Shown: in pieces, positions 16,328-24,264 of the stretch
Position numbering within the stretch: the stretch's first letter is position 1
How the letters are laid out: every line of letters begins with the position of its first letter
Made by a program: the position numbers and the translations under genes
The notes under the pieces: model-generated
Seen by the model: the letters and a program-made list of their open reading frames with translations, nothing else
What the model was told of the DNA's origin: nothing
Database searches by the model: none
Source: Thermoplasmata archaeon
GTDB lineage: Archaea > Thermoplasmatota > Thermoplasmata > Lutacidiplasmatales > UBA184
Assembly (NCBI GenBank): GCA_022750415.1
Contig: JAKIVT010000008.1
Span: forward strand, 1-38,177
Length of the DNA stretch: 38,177 nucleotides
Reading direction: 5' to 3'

Positions 16328-17275
16328 ATGGCAAGCGGGTGGAGCGGTCGCGAGGCGGCCCTGGTAGAACGGCGGTTTGACAGCGTCCTCGCCGCGGCCC
16401 GTCAGAATCGGACCTCCGTCGGCCTCGAAAGTATCTCGGAACTGATGCCCCACGAAGGCCCCGAGGGTCCCGCGGAAGTCTCGGAGTGGCTGGCCGCCCA
16501 CCCTTCGGTCGGCAAGCTGGTCGGTGACCGGGTCGTCGCCGGGCCACTCCCCCCCCAGGGGGAGAGCCGCGAGCGCCAGGAGAGGGGCCGCCGGTATCTG
16601 GCGGAAGCGGAACGCGTGGTCGCCGGCCCAATCTCCCCCGTAGCTCGGCTCGTCCGTTGCGTGGCCGTGACGGGTTCCGCGGCGTACGGCGAGCCGTCCC
16701 CGCAAGACGACCTCGACTTCCTGGTCATCACCCGCCCCGGTTCGGTCTGGCCCTTCCTCCTCTTCAGCTATCTTGCCGCTCGTCGTCACCGGACAGCTCC
16801 CCATCCCGACGTCCCCTCCCATTGGTGCTTCAACTACGTACTCGACGAGCGGGCGGCACGGGGGGAGTTCGGCGCCCCGAGGGGATTCCTGTTCGCCCGA
16901 GAAGCTTTGATGGCCCGTCCCGTGGCCGGGGAAGCGTACTACCGGGGCCTGATCCAGTCGGCCGGCTGGCTAGAGGAGGAGGTCCCACGGCTGTACCTTC
17001 GTTGGGCCCGGGACGGTCTACCGCCGTTGCCCTCGGAGGATCCGGCCCCCATCGGTATCCGGGCCCTGAACGCGGTCCTCTTCCCGATCATGGCGGCGTA
17101 CCTCACGTTGGTCACGCTGGTGCGCAACCGCCGGCTGAGCCGGGGCGGTTCGCCTGAGAAGCGGTTTCGGGTAGAGGCTCGGCTCGACCGCCTGACGTAC
17201 GAGACCGGTCGCTTTGACGATCTCCGTTCGCTGTACGCGACGTCGAACGTTCACGCCGCCACCGAGGGCGCGTGA
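16328..17275 (+). CDS. Nucleotidyltransferase-fold protein of the glycan cluster
   Basis: 315 residues. The pol-beta-type nucleotidyltransferase motif is visible as VAVTGSAAYGEPSPQDDLDF: G116-S117 followed by D128-x-D130, the metal-binding pair. About 110 residues precede it, helical and charged. The C-terminal third has SHWCFNYVL, a hydrophobic stretch IMAAYLTLVTLV near residue 260 and a basic tail, so membrane contact is possible. Which nucleotide and acceptor are used is unknown; it sits between two GT2 genes and its stop overlaps the next start (GTGA). This suggests a role in preparing or decorating the surface glycan. ATG 16328 was preferred over ATG 16295 because the latter abuts a TATA-like box. 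Confidence 0.72.
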   Translation: MASGWSGREAALVERRFDSVLAAARQNRTSVGLESISELMPHEGPEGPAEVSEWLAAHPSVGKLVGDRVVAGPLPPQGESRERQERGRRYLAEAERVVAGPISPVARLVRCVAVTGSAAYGEPSPQDDLDFLVITRPGSVWPFLLFSYLAARRHRTAPHPDVPSHWCFNYVLDERAARGEFGAPRGFLFAREALMARPVAGEAYYRGLIQSAGWLEEEVPRLYLRWARDGLPPLPSEDPAPIGIRALNAVLFPIMAAYLTLVTLVRNRRLSRGGSPEKRFRVEARLDRLTYETGRFDDLRSLYATSNVHAATEGA

Positions 17276-18258
17276 CGCCTCCCGCGCCGACGATCGGACT
17301 GTGCGGCGGAGTGGTCGCTTACAACGAACGGCGCCGGATCGCCGGGGCGATCCGCTCGCTACTCGGCCAGAAGCTCCCTGACGGAGCGACGTGGCTCCAT
17401 CTGACGGTCGTGGTCAGCGGAAGCACGGACGGGACCGCCGACGTCGTGCGGGAGCTCGCCCGCGGCGAGCCGCGAATTCGCCTCGTAGTCCAGCCCAAGC
17501 GCGAGGGAAAATCTTCGGCCCTCGCCGAGCTGTTCCGGCGCTCCCAGGGGGACTACCTCGTCCTCCTGAATGGAGACGCCCGGGCCAATCCCGGCTCGGT
17601 CGCCGCGCTGCTCGCCGCCGCCGATTCCCCCGCGAAACGGTTCGCGGTAATGGGTCGCCCGGTCCCTCCCACCGGGGTTCCGGGGACGTTCTCCTCCGCC
17701 ATCGCGCTCCTCTGGTCGATCCATCACGCCCTGCACGCCGCCGTATTGGCGGACGGCCGGGGTAACCATCTCTCCGACGAGCTCCTCTTACTGCCGGTTC
17801 GGGAGCTTCCCCCGATCGGGGCCGGGATTATCAACGACGGGTCGTTCGTCGGGGGGTGGCTCGTCCAGAATCACGGGGAGCTCCGGTACGCCCCAGCCGC
17901 GGTTGCGACGATCACCTCTCCGAGAACGTTTCGTGAACACGTCCGCCAGCGTCGGAGGATTGTCTTCGGGCATCGACAGATCGTCGACCGCCTTGCTGTC
18001 GAGCCGCTCACGATCGCTCGGTTCGCTCGACGGAACCCTCGGCAGGCCCTTCGGATCCTCGCCGGGGAGACCCGCCGTCCGGGAGGGGTGTTTGCCTTCT
18101 CCACCCTGATTGTGGGCGAGGTCGTGGCCGTGACCCTCGCATTGGTGGACGCCAGGTCCAGTCGGCAGGACCACGTGCGATGGAACCCGATTCGGGGCCT
18201 TTCCCCGGAGGGGGCTCCCGACACCGACATCGGCGGCGTTTCGGCCGAGGCGGCGTAG
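17272..18258 (+). CDS. Glycosyltransferase family 2 protein
   Basis: 328 residues with a GT2 catalytic domain: GVVAYNERRRIAGAIRSLL at the N-terminus, VVSGSTDGTADVVRELA (49-65), PKREGKSSALAELFRRSQGD and the acidic LLNGDARANPGS (DxD-like, near 102). A late RQRRRIVFGHRQ stands where processive enzymes have QxxRW. One hydrophobic segment (STLIVGEVVAVTLALVDA) lies near residue 280-300. The start is GTG 17272, overlapping the nucleotidyltransferase stop as GTGA, so both are probably translated together. It likely adds sugars to a lipid- or protein-linked surface glycan; the donor is unknown. Confidence 0.9.
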   Translation: MTPPAPTIGLCGGVVAYNERRRIAGAIRSLLGQKLPDGATWLHLTVVVSGSTDGTADVVRELARGEPRIRLVVQPKREGKSSALAELFRRSQGDYLVLLNGDARANPGSVAALLAAADSPAKRFAVMGRPVPPTGVPGTFSSAIALLWSIHHALHAAVLADGRGNHLSDELLLLPVRELPPIGAGIINDGSFVGGWLVQNHGELRYAPAAVATITSPRTFREHVRQRRRIVFGHRQIVDRLAVEPLTIARFARRNPRQALRILAGETRRPGGVFAFSTLIVGEVVAVTLALVDARSSRQDHVRWNPIRGLSPEGAPDTDIGGVSAEAA

Positions 18259-18343
18259 TCCTCCGTGGGAGGGCGGGACGACTCGCTTTGGCGTCCGCCC
18301 GGGTCCGCGGGCGACGCAAGGTTAAGCCCCGCTCCGGATTCGT

Positions 18344-18424
18344 ATGACGGCGATTCCGGTGAGCGCCCCGGGTCCCCCGGCCGCTCCGTGCCGGGCACGG
18401 GGCGAAGTGGGGAGCGGGGCGTGA
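18344..18424 (+). CDS. Possible 26-residue leader ORF before the GT-C gene
   Basis: ATG 18344 opens a frame of 26 codons (MTAIPVSAPGPPAAPC and so on) whose TGA overlaps the GTG start of the next gene as GTGA. A TATA-like AGGTTAAG lies about 18-25 nt before the ATG. The peptide is Pro/Ala/Gly-rich with no recognisable family. It may serve translational coupling of the GT-C gene, or may not be translated at all. Confidence 0.25.
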   Translation: MTAIPVSAPGPPAAPCRARGEVGSGA

Positions 18425-19800
18425 CCAGAGCGAGACGAAGGTTCGGTCTCCGGCCCTGGCCGGTCACGGCGACGCTTCTCCTAGTGGGTCTCGCGATCCG
18501 GGAGGCGTTCTCGTTCTGGACGGGCCACCCGTATGACCTCGAGGTCTGGGTCCGGACGGGGTACGTCGTCGCCCATGGAGGCAACCCGTACCTCGGCGCC
18601 TGGCCCGCCGTCCCGGGGGCTAGCTTCGGATACCAGACGGAGTGGCTGACGTCCGCCGCCTACCTTCCGTTCTGGCCGGACATCTTCGGCGGAACCTTCT
18701 GGTTCTGGGAGCGCGTCGGAGGGGGGAACCGGTTTGTGCTCTACTTCCTCCTGAAGCAGGGTCCGATCGTCGGCGACCTCCTCGTCGCCGCACTTCTCTA
18801 TCGGTACGTTCTCCGCGAAACCGGCGACCGCCGGATGGCCACGGCCGCGCTGTCGTTCTGGATGTTCTTTCCGTACGACATTCTGATCAGTGCGATCTGG
18901 GGACAACTCGATTCGGTCACTACCGCGCTCGTCCTCGCCGCCCTGCTGGCCTCCGAAGCGCAGGCGGCGGAGCGGAGCATCCTCTGGGGGTTCGGGATTT
19001 TCGCGAAATGGGTCACCGTCATCTTCCTCCCCCTCGAGTTCTTCCGAAATCGCGGTCTCCGACGTCTCTGGCCGTTCGTCGGGCTCGCCCTGGTCGGGGC
19101 GTTGACCGCCGCGTTCTTCCTCGCCGCGCACTGGGACCTCTCGTCGGTGACCGGCGGCGCGACGTCGTCGACCGGCGGCGGCGGGGGGGGGATGAACTGG
19201 GTCCAGTTGCTGAACCTCCCAATTCTCGCCGGCCTCCTGAACGCCCACCCGTGGGTCTCCACGATTTTGGTCCGTCTGTGGATCCCAGCCTGCATCGTTG
19301 CCGGTTGGTACGCGGCCCGATGGCTCCGCACGCCCAAAGCCGGCCAGGTTCTCCGGGCCTTTCTCCTGGTGATGACGGCGCTACTGCTGTTCCGTGGCGG
19401 CGTGAACGAGCAGTACATGCTCTACCCGTTCGCCCTGCTCGCCGCCGATGTCTACACGCTCCATCCGAATCGGCGCGCGTTCTTCTACTTCTTCGTCGTG
19501 ATCGCCCTGGGTTTCCTGCTCACCAACGACGTCCTCGGGATATGGTTCGCCTCGCCGGCGTTTCCGCAAACGTTCACGGTCGCCCAGAACATCGATGATT
19601 CGAGCTTCTGGGGCACGATGCGATTCGACCTCCTCTACGTCTGGGCCGTCCTCGTAACGGTCACGCTCGCCCAGCTTCTCGTGATCCTCGTCCGGGACGA
19701 TCCCAGCCCGCGGCCCTGGCCGTTCCTCCTCAGGCCGAACAGGCGAACGGATGCCCAACTCACGACCGCCGTCTTGCCGGACCCTTCGCCCGGGCCGTGA
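18421..19800 (+). CDS. GT-C fold membrane glycosyltransferase (GT87/mannosyltransferase-like)
   Basis: 459-residue polytopic membrane protein with about ten hydrophobic segments. The first outer loop has HPYDLEVWVRTGYVVAHGGN followed by PYLG, a hallmark of GT87 and related GT-C enzymes, with an acidic residue as catalytic candidate. Other family-like segments are FFPYDILISAIWGQLDSVTT and FGIFAKWVTVIFLPLEF, and RGGVNEQYMLYPFALL near the end. Such enzymes use lipid-linked sugars (polyprenyl-phosphate mannose or similar) on the outer face of the membrane. A Gly-rich loop (TGGGGGG) is near residue 255. The start is GTG 18421 with GGGGAG upstream; the preceding in-frame sequence is low-complexity and contains a possible leader ORF. 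Confidence 0.85.
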   Translation: MTRARRRFGLRPWPVTATLLLVGLAIREAFSFWTGHPYDLEVWVRTGYVVAHGGNPYLGAWPAVPGASFGYQTEWLTSAAYLPFWPDIFGGTFWFWERVGGGNRFVLYFLLKQGPIVGDLLVAALLYRYVLRETGDRRMATAALSFWMFFPYDILISAIWGQLDSVTTALVLAALLASEAQAAERSILWGFGIFAKWVTVIFLPLEFFRNRGLRRLWPFVGLALVGALTAAFFLAAHWDLSSVTGGATSSTGGGGGGMNWVQLLNLPILAGLLNAHPWVSTILVRLWIPACIVAGWYAARWLRTPKAGQVLRAFLLVMTALLLFRGGVNEQYMLYPFALLAADVYTLHPNRRAFFYFFVVIALGFLLTNDVLGIWFASPAFPQTFTVAQNIDDSSFWGTMRFDLLYVWAVLVTVTLAQLLVILVRDDPSPRPWPFLLRPNRRTDAQLTTAVLPDPSPGP

Positions 19801-19803
19801 CGG

Positions 19804-20940
19804 ATGCGCGTTCTCGAGGTCACTCATCGTTACCCGCCTGCCCTCGGCGGGGTCGAACGCGAAGCAGAGTCGATTGCGCGCGGACTCGTCGCCCGCGGGC
19901 ACTCCGTCGAGGTCGTCACGACGGATCTTTCCCGGGACCGGCCGATTGCCCGCCTCTCGCTTGGCCCGTGGGTCGACGACCTTCCGGTCCGACGACACCG
20001 CGCGTTCCGGACGGTCCCGGCACCGCATGGGCTCGGCCTTGTCGCGCCGGGAATGGCCCTCGATCTTCTGCAGGCGCAAGCCGACGTCGTTCACGCTCAC
20101 GGGTTCGGAAGGGCCCCGACCTGGATGGCGGCGGGGGTCCGGCGATTCCGACGGACACCGCTCGTGGTGGAGACGCACTTCGATGCGGGACGGGGGACCC
20201 CCGGATGGAGAACGTACGCGCGGGCGGTCGTCCGGCTCACGCTCACCGGGGCGGACCGGGTCGTCGCTCACACGCAAATCGAGGAGGACCTGTTGGCGTC
20301 CCTCGGCCTTCCGAGGGACCGAATAGCCCGCATCCCCGCGGGAATCGACCTGACGGAGTTCGACGGCTGGCCCGAACCGACGCGGAAGAAATTGGGATCC
20401 ACAGCGCTCTTCGTCGGGCGGATGAGCCCGGAGCAGAAGGGGCTCGGGCCGCTCGTTCGGGCCGTCGCCCGCGTCCCTCGCGAACTCGGCCTGCGGCTTC
20501 GGCTCGTCGGAGAGGACTGGGGGGGCCGAGCGCTCGTCGAACGACTGGCCCACGAGCTGGGCATTGAGCAGTCGGTCACCGTGGTCGGCCCGGTCCCTCG
20601 GCCCGAGCTGCTCCGGGAGTATGCGAACGCGGACCTCTTCGTCCTGCCGTCTCTTTTCGAGTGCACGCCGGCGGTTCTGATGGAGGCGATGGCGGCGGGT
20701 CTGCCGATCGTCGCTACGCGCGTCGGGGGGGTTCCCGAGGTCGTCACCGAGGGAGAGAACGCGCTTCTATGCCCGCCCAACGATCCGGCATCCCTCGCCG
20801 CGGCCCTGAGTCGGCTCGGCGGGGATGTCCCGCTCCAGAACCGATTTCGACGTTCCGGCCGAGAACGCGCGGCGGACTTTTCTTGGGACCGGGTCATCCC
20901 GTTGTGGGTCGACCTGTTCGAGGGCCTCGCCCGCCGGTGA
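19804..20940 (+). CDS. Glycosyltransferase family 4 protein
   Basis: GT-B fold glycosyltransferase of 378 residues. The N-terminal acceptor domain begins MRVLEVTHRYPPALGGVERE with the Gly-rich loop and has ADVVHAHGFGRAP. The C-terminal donor domain begins near residue 200 with ALFVGRMSPEQKGLGPLVRA and ends with the GT4 signature LFECTPAVLMEAMAAGLPIV followed by ATRVGGVPEVV, including the two glutamates of the EX7E motif. It starts 3 nt after the GT-C gene and is the last gene of the cluster. It probably acts at the cytoplasmic face on a lipid-linked glycan. Confidence 0.94.
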   Translation: MRVLEVTHRYPPALGGVEREAESIARGLVARGHSVEVVTTDLSRDRPIARLSLGPWVDDLPVRRHRAFRTVPAPHGLGLVAPGMALDLLQAQADVVHAHGFGRAPTWMAAGVRRFRRTPLVVETHFDAGRGTPGWRTYARAVVRLTLTGADRVVAHTQIEEDLLASLGLPRDRIARIPAGIDLTEFDGWPEPTRKKLGSTALFVGRMSPEQKGLGPLVRAVARVPRELGLRLRLVGEDWGGRALVERLAHELGIEQSVTVVGPVPRPELLREYANADLFVLPSLFECTPAVLMEAMAAGLPIVATRVGGVPEVVTEGENALLCPPNDPASLAAALSRLGGDVPLQNRFRRSGRERAADFSWDRVIPLWVDLFEGLARR

Positions 20941-20972
20941 ACTGCCGCGGGACCTCGGCCCTCCCGCCGGGG

Positions 20973-20991
20973 GAATCGGGGTAGCCGATTC
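20973..20991. terminator. Hairpin in the convergent gap (candidate terminator)
   Basis: GAATCGG at 20973-20979 and CCGATTC at 20985-20991 form a perfect 7-bp stem with a 5-nt loop. It fills the end of the gap between the GT4 gene and the convergent SPFH gene and reaches into the latter's stop codon. Confidence 0.4.
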
Positions 20992-22235
20992 TACGGCGGC
21001 GGTGGCGGGGTCTTCTTCTTCGCGTCCGGGCCGCCGAAGACGGGGGACGGGGACGTCGGATCGGCAGCGTGTTTTGCCGAGCCGATGTCCATTCCCTCCG
21101 GAGGTCCCAGTCGCGCGGTGATGGGGGCCGTGCCGGCCCTCGCGACGTCCTCGATCGAGCCGCCGACCATCGCGGTCGACTCGTCGGTCTCCGCCTTGAT
21201 CTCGTCCTCGATGCTCTTGATCTCGGTCAGCAACTCCTCTTGCCGGGGGATCGGCCCGAGGATGTCGTCGATCTTTCCGATCTGGGCTTCGAGGTCGCTC
21301 ATGCTGTTCAGGCCCCGGTCCGGGACCGTCCGGGAGGTGCCGAGGTACTCGCTCGCGCCCTCCATCAGACGGGAGAACTCGAACGGGAACAGGATCTTCG
21401 TGGCTTGTCCGTCGCCGAGGTTGGAGACAGTGTCGAGGGTGAGGACCGTGAGCGCCTTCGCGTCGAGAGTGCCGGCACCCAGCGAGAGGATCCGCAGTCG
21501 CTGCGATTCTCCCTGCGCCTCCAGGATCGTCGCCATCCGGCCCCCCTCGGCCTCGAGGATCTTCGACTGCCGAAGTCCCTCGGCTTGCAGGATGCGGGAC
21601 CGCTTCTGTCCTTCGGCCACCAGGATGGCGGAACGTTTCTCTCCGTCAGCGCGGAGCACCGCCGCCCGCCGTTGACGCTCGGCGGAGGTCTGCTCCTCCA
21701 TCGCGGCCTTGACGGGTCCGACCGGGTCGACCTCCTTGATCTCGACCGCCTCGACGCGGACCCCCCATCGGTCGGTGGCCTCGTCGAGGATGTCCCGGAG
21801 CCGGGTGTTGATCCGGTCGCGGTTGTAGAGGACCTCATCCAGTTCCATGTCGCCGACGATCGACCGAAGGGTCGTCTGCGCGAGGGCGACGGTCGCGACG
21901 TGGTAGTCCTGGACTTGGAAGATGGCCTTCGAGGCGTCGACGACCTTGATGTAGATGATCGCGTCGACGTTCGTCGGGGAGTTGTCCTTAGTGATGACCT
22001 CCTGCCGGGGCACTTCGAGCACCTGCGTCCGCAGGTCGATGCGGACCACCTTGGAGAGCGGGCTGATGATGTTCAATCCGGGATTGATGAGCCCCCGATA
22101 GGAGCCGAACCGGGTGACGACGCCCTGCTGGTACGGTTGAACCGACCAAGCGGCCCGGAGCAGGAGCACGATGAAGATGAACACGACGACGACGGCGAGG
22201 AACGAGATTCCGGCCAGGGTTCCAGGGTCTACCAT
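20991..22235 (-). CDS. SPFH/stomatin-like membrane scaffold protein
   Basis: 414 residues. A single N-terminal transmembrane helix (about 8-28) is followed by the SPFH domain (about 30-190) with QPYQQGVVTRFGSYRGLINPG, SPLSKVVRIDLRTQVLEVPRQ and WGVRVEAVEIKEVD, typical of stomatin/paraslipin. Residues about 195-250 consist of five 11-residue repeats of the type AEGxKRSxIL, a long helical coiled coil used for ring assembly. The C-terminal 100 residues include a second helix and a Pro/Lys tail ending KKKTPPPPP. Stomatins act with NfeD proteins in membrane quality control; the NfeD gene is 93 nt upstream. It belongs to a locus with a second, short SPFH gene. Confidence 0.94.
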   Translation of the reverse strand: MVDPGTLAGISFLAVVVVFIFIVLLLRAAWSVQPYQQGVVTRFGSYRGLINPGLNIISPLSKVVRIDLRTQVLEVPRQEVITKDNSPTNVDAIIYIKVVDASKAIFQVQDYHVATVALAQTTLRSIVGDMELDEVLYNRDRINTRLRDILDEATDRWGVRVEAVEIKEVDPVGPVKAAMEEQTSAERQRRAAVLRADGEKRSAILVAEGQKRSRILQAEGLRQSKILEAEGGRMATILEAQGESQRLRILSLGAGTLDAKALTVLTLDTVSNLGDGQATKILFPFEFSRLMEGASEYLGTSRTVPDRGLNSMSDLEAQIGKIDDILGPIPRQEELLTEIKSIEDEIKAETDESTAMVGGSIEDVARAGTAPITARLGPPEGMDIGSAKHAADPTSPSPVFGGPDAKKKTPPPPP

Positions 22236-22328
22236 TGTTTGCGTTCTCCCGTGATTGGTTGTGAGGTTCCCGTTCGGATCGTCATCGAAGGTCCAACGGC
22301 TGAGGGCTGATCTCGTCCCATGGTCGCC

Positions 22329-22799
22329 CTACGGCGTCCCGTGATTCTCGAGGGGAGCGACGCGAACGCTCACGCCCTCGCCGCCCAGGATTCGGACCTT
22401 GGTTCCTTCGGGGATGCGCCGGTCGGAACGGGCGGACCAGATCTCCGAGCGAACCCGGACTTTCCCCTTCATGTTGTCCGGTTCGACGGCGGTCGTGACA
22501 ACGCCCGTCTCGCCTTCGAGCGACATGGGGATGGTGGTCAGTGGTCGATGGACCGGGGCAATGTGTCGGTAGTACGGTACGGTAGCGAGGGTTGCGAGGA
22601 ACGCCACGCCGACCACGATGGCCGGTCCGAAGATGGTGTCGGTCAGGAGCGACGGGACAACCAGGTAGAGGATGCCGGCGGCCAGGATGACGGATCCGGG
22701 GATTAGCAGGAACGCCCCGGGGTGAATGACCTCGATGATGAACAGCGCCGCCCCGATGAGAAGGAGAGGCACGCCAACAATCAGACCGGCATCGACCAT
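22329..22799 (-). CDS. NfeD-like membrane protein, partner of the stomatin-like protein
   Basis: 156 residues. The N-terminal half has three or four membrane segments (GVPLLLIGAALFIIEVIHPG, then VILAAGILYLVVP, then IVVGVAFLATLATV). The C-terminal half is a small OB-fold domain: EGETGVVTTAVEPDNMKGKV and GTKVRILGGEGVSVRVAPL are typical NfeD core strands. No ClpP-like protease domain is present, so it is the short NfeD type. NfeD and stomatin genes are usually neighbours, as here. ATG 22799 has a CCTTATCC box 32-39 nt upstream, identical in sequence and distance to that of the next SPFH gene. Confidence 0.92.
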   Translation of the reverse strand: MVDAGLIVGVPLLLIGAALFIIEVIHPGAFLLIPGSVILAAGILYLVVPSLLTDTIFGPAIVVGVAFLATLATVPYYRHIAPVHRPLTTIPMSLEGETGVVTTAVEPDNMKGKVRVRSEIWSARSDRRIPEGTKVRILGGEGVSVRVAPLENHGTP

Positions 22800-22830
22800 T
22801 GGACCGACGGCCCGCGTACTCGTACGCGAC

Positions 22831-22838
22831 GGATAAGG
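22831..22838 (-). promoter_or_regulatory. Promoter-like CCTTATCC box before the NfeD gene
   Basis: Minus-strand CCTTATCC lies 32-39 nt before ATG 22799. The same eight bases occur at exactly the same distance from the short SPFH gene start, which suggests a shared promoter element, possibly a weak TATA box. Confidence 0.45.
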
Positions 22839-22910
22839 ATTCGGCCTTCGCTGACCGGAGAATCATCGAAGGTACCACGACGCGTCGGCGCACGCGAAGG
22901 TGCGATTCCC

Positions 22911-23492
22911 TCAACCCGACCGTAGGTTCGAGATAGACAACGGCCCGGCGCCGCCGCCCGGTGTCCCGACTTCGCCGGCTGACCCGACTCGCTTGATGTC
23001 CACCGAAAGCACCTGCACGCCCCAACCCGCGGCGGTCGGTGACATCGCGTCGCGGACCGCTGCTCCAAGCTCCGCCGCGTTGAATTGAACGGCGGAATAG
23101 GGGCGCTGCGCGACGGTTTGGCAGAGCACTCGCTCGGCCAGCGCGGGCGCCGCCTTGGCATAGTCGTCGACCTGAAAGATGGCCTTTGCTGCGTCGACGA
23201 CCTTGAACTCCAGCGCCGCTTCGATCCGAGCAACCACGCCGTCGCTCGTCAGTTGCTCCTGGGGGGCAAGAGGCATGGTCCGGCTGCGGAGGTCCACGAG
23301 GCGGACGACTGCCAGCGGAGAAACGAAGTTGAGGCCCGGATTGATCAAACGCCGGTACGATCCGAAGAGCATCAAGACGCCCTGCTGGTACGGTTGGACA
23401 TGCTTCGCGGAGCGAACTAGGAGAACTATGAAGGTGAACCCGACAATCACGATGGCCCCGGTGGCCGTCACGAGGACTGCCGAATCGACCAT
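22911..23492 (-). CDS. Short SPFH-domain paralogue without coiled coil
   Basis: 193 residues, clearly paralogous to the stomatin-like protein downstream: both share the N-terminal helix, VQPYQQGV, FGSYRRLINPGLNFVSPLA, FKVVDAAKAIFQVDDYAKAA and WGVQVLSVDIKRV. It stops where the partner's 11-residue repeat helix begins, ending in a Gly-rich tail GTPGGGAGPLSISNLRSG. Several positions differ in the region around residues 75-85, so it may not be fully equivalent. A domain without the oligomerising helix could cap or limit assembly of the larger protein; alternatively it is decaying. ATG 23492 is preceded by GAGG and by a CCTTATCC box. No stop or frameshift indicating recent truncation was seen. Confidence 0.88.
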   Translation of the reverse strand: MVDSAVLVTATGAIVIVGFTFIVLLVRSAKHVQPYQQGVLMLFGSYRRLINPGLNFVSPLAVVRLVDLRSRTMPLAPQEQLTSDGVVARIEAALEFKVVDAAKAIFQVDDYAKAAPALAERVLCQTVAQRPYSAVQFNAAELGAAVRDAMSPTAAGWGVQVLSVDIKRVGSAGEVGTPGGGAGPLSISNLRSG

Positions 23493-23523
23493 CGTATTCC
23501 TCGGCGACGCACCCCCGACGCGG

Positions 23524-23531
23524 GGATAAGG
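23524..23531 (-). promoter_or_regulatory. Promoter-like CCTTATCC box before the short SPFH gene
   Basis: Minus-strand CCTTATCC, 32-39 nt before ATG 23492; identical to the box before the NfeD gene. Confidence 0.45.
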
Positions 23532-23555
23532 GCTCGGCGGCCGGTCGCGGAAGAC

Positions 23556-24134
23556 CTAGCGAATGTACGACGACGTACTCTCGCGATCGAACCCACGAAC
23601 CACGCGGACCGAGCGCCCGTCCCCGCCCGGGGCTTCTTGGAGGAACGGGTAGAGCCTCCAGAGGTCGCCCTCGGCCAGCGAGGTCGCGAGGTGCTCCGCG
23701 CCGAACGCGGTCCGGGTCACCCAGGCCGTTGCGCGACGGACCTCGGGCTCCCCGAGGTAGCCGAGGGAATGGAGGTACTCGTGGGCCAAGACCACGTAGA
23801 CGAAGGCGTTGAACTCGAGCGTCGACTTGGCGTGGGACCGCATCGCCGTTACGAGGCCCTCGTTCAGAACGATCAGGTTCCCGGTGACCGGCCAATAGGC
23901 TCCGACCGTCGGCGGCAGGCTCGAAAGTCCGAGGCCGAGCCCCGGCCGGTCCAAGTGGAGCGTGCGACGGACCGCTTCGCGCACGATGGCGAACACGCCA
24001 TCGTAGTCGAGCGTGCGGGCGAGACGCTCCCCGAGGTCGGTCGCGGGGGCGGCGGAGGCCGGTGGCGCTCCCTCCGGACCCTGAGGGACCGCGGACGAGG
24101 GGGGCCGTGGTGAGAGTCGCGTGAATCCGCTCAT
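23556..24134 (-). CDS. Uncharacterised HExxH zinc metalloprotein
   Basis: 192 residues, family not recognised. It contains FNAFVYVVLAHEYLHSLGYL with H118-E119-x-x-H122, the zincin zinc-binding helix; a third ligand could be E129, E131, H148 or E155. Upstream of it the TGNLIVLNEGLVTAM stretch looks like the edge strand of a minigluzincin. The first 35 residues are Pro/Ala/Ser-rich and probably flexible. No signal peptide or membrane segment is seen, so it is likely cytoplasmic. ATG 24134 is strongly supported by a TATA box 24-33 nt upstream. It is divergent from RIO1 and may be co-located with the SPFH-NfeD quality-control locus by chance. Confidence 0.75.
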   Translation of the reverse strand: MSGFTRLSPRPPSSAVPQGPEGAPPASAAPATDLGERLARTLDYDGVFAIVREAVRRTLHLDRPGLGLGLSSLPPTVGAYWPVTGNLIVLNEGLVTAMRSHAKSTLEFNAFVYVVLAHEYLHSLGYLGEPEVRRATAWVTRTAFGAEHLATSLAEGDLWRLYPFLQEAPGGDGRSVRVVRGFDRESTSSYIR

Positions 24135-24157
24135 ACGAGAATCTACCGCGTGGGTAC

Positions 24158-24167
24158 GGATATACCC
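24158..24167 (-). promoter_or_regulatory. TATA box of the metalloprotein gene
   Basis: Minus-strand GGGTATATCC, 24-33 nt before ATG 24134; a near-ideal archaeal TATA box for a leaderless transcript. Confidence 0.65.
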
Positions 24168-24264
24168 GAGGTTACGACGACGCCAGTAGGGGAGCAGCAC
24201 TCTCGCCCGTGCGGCACCGGCCCTCGACCCTATCTTGCCGGGCGGCTAGCCACCTCGAATCCGA

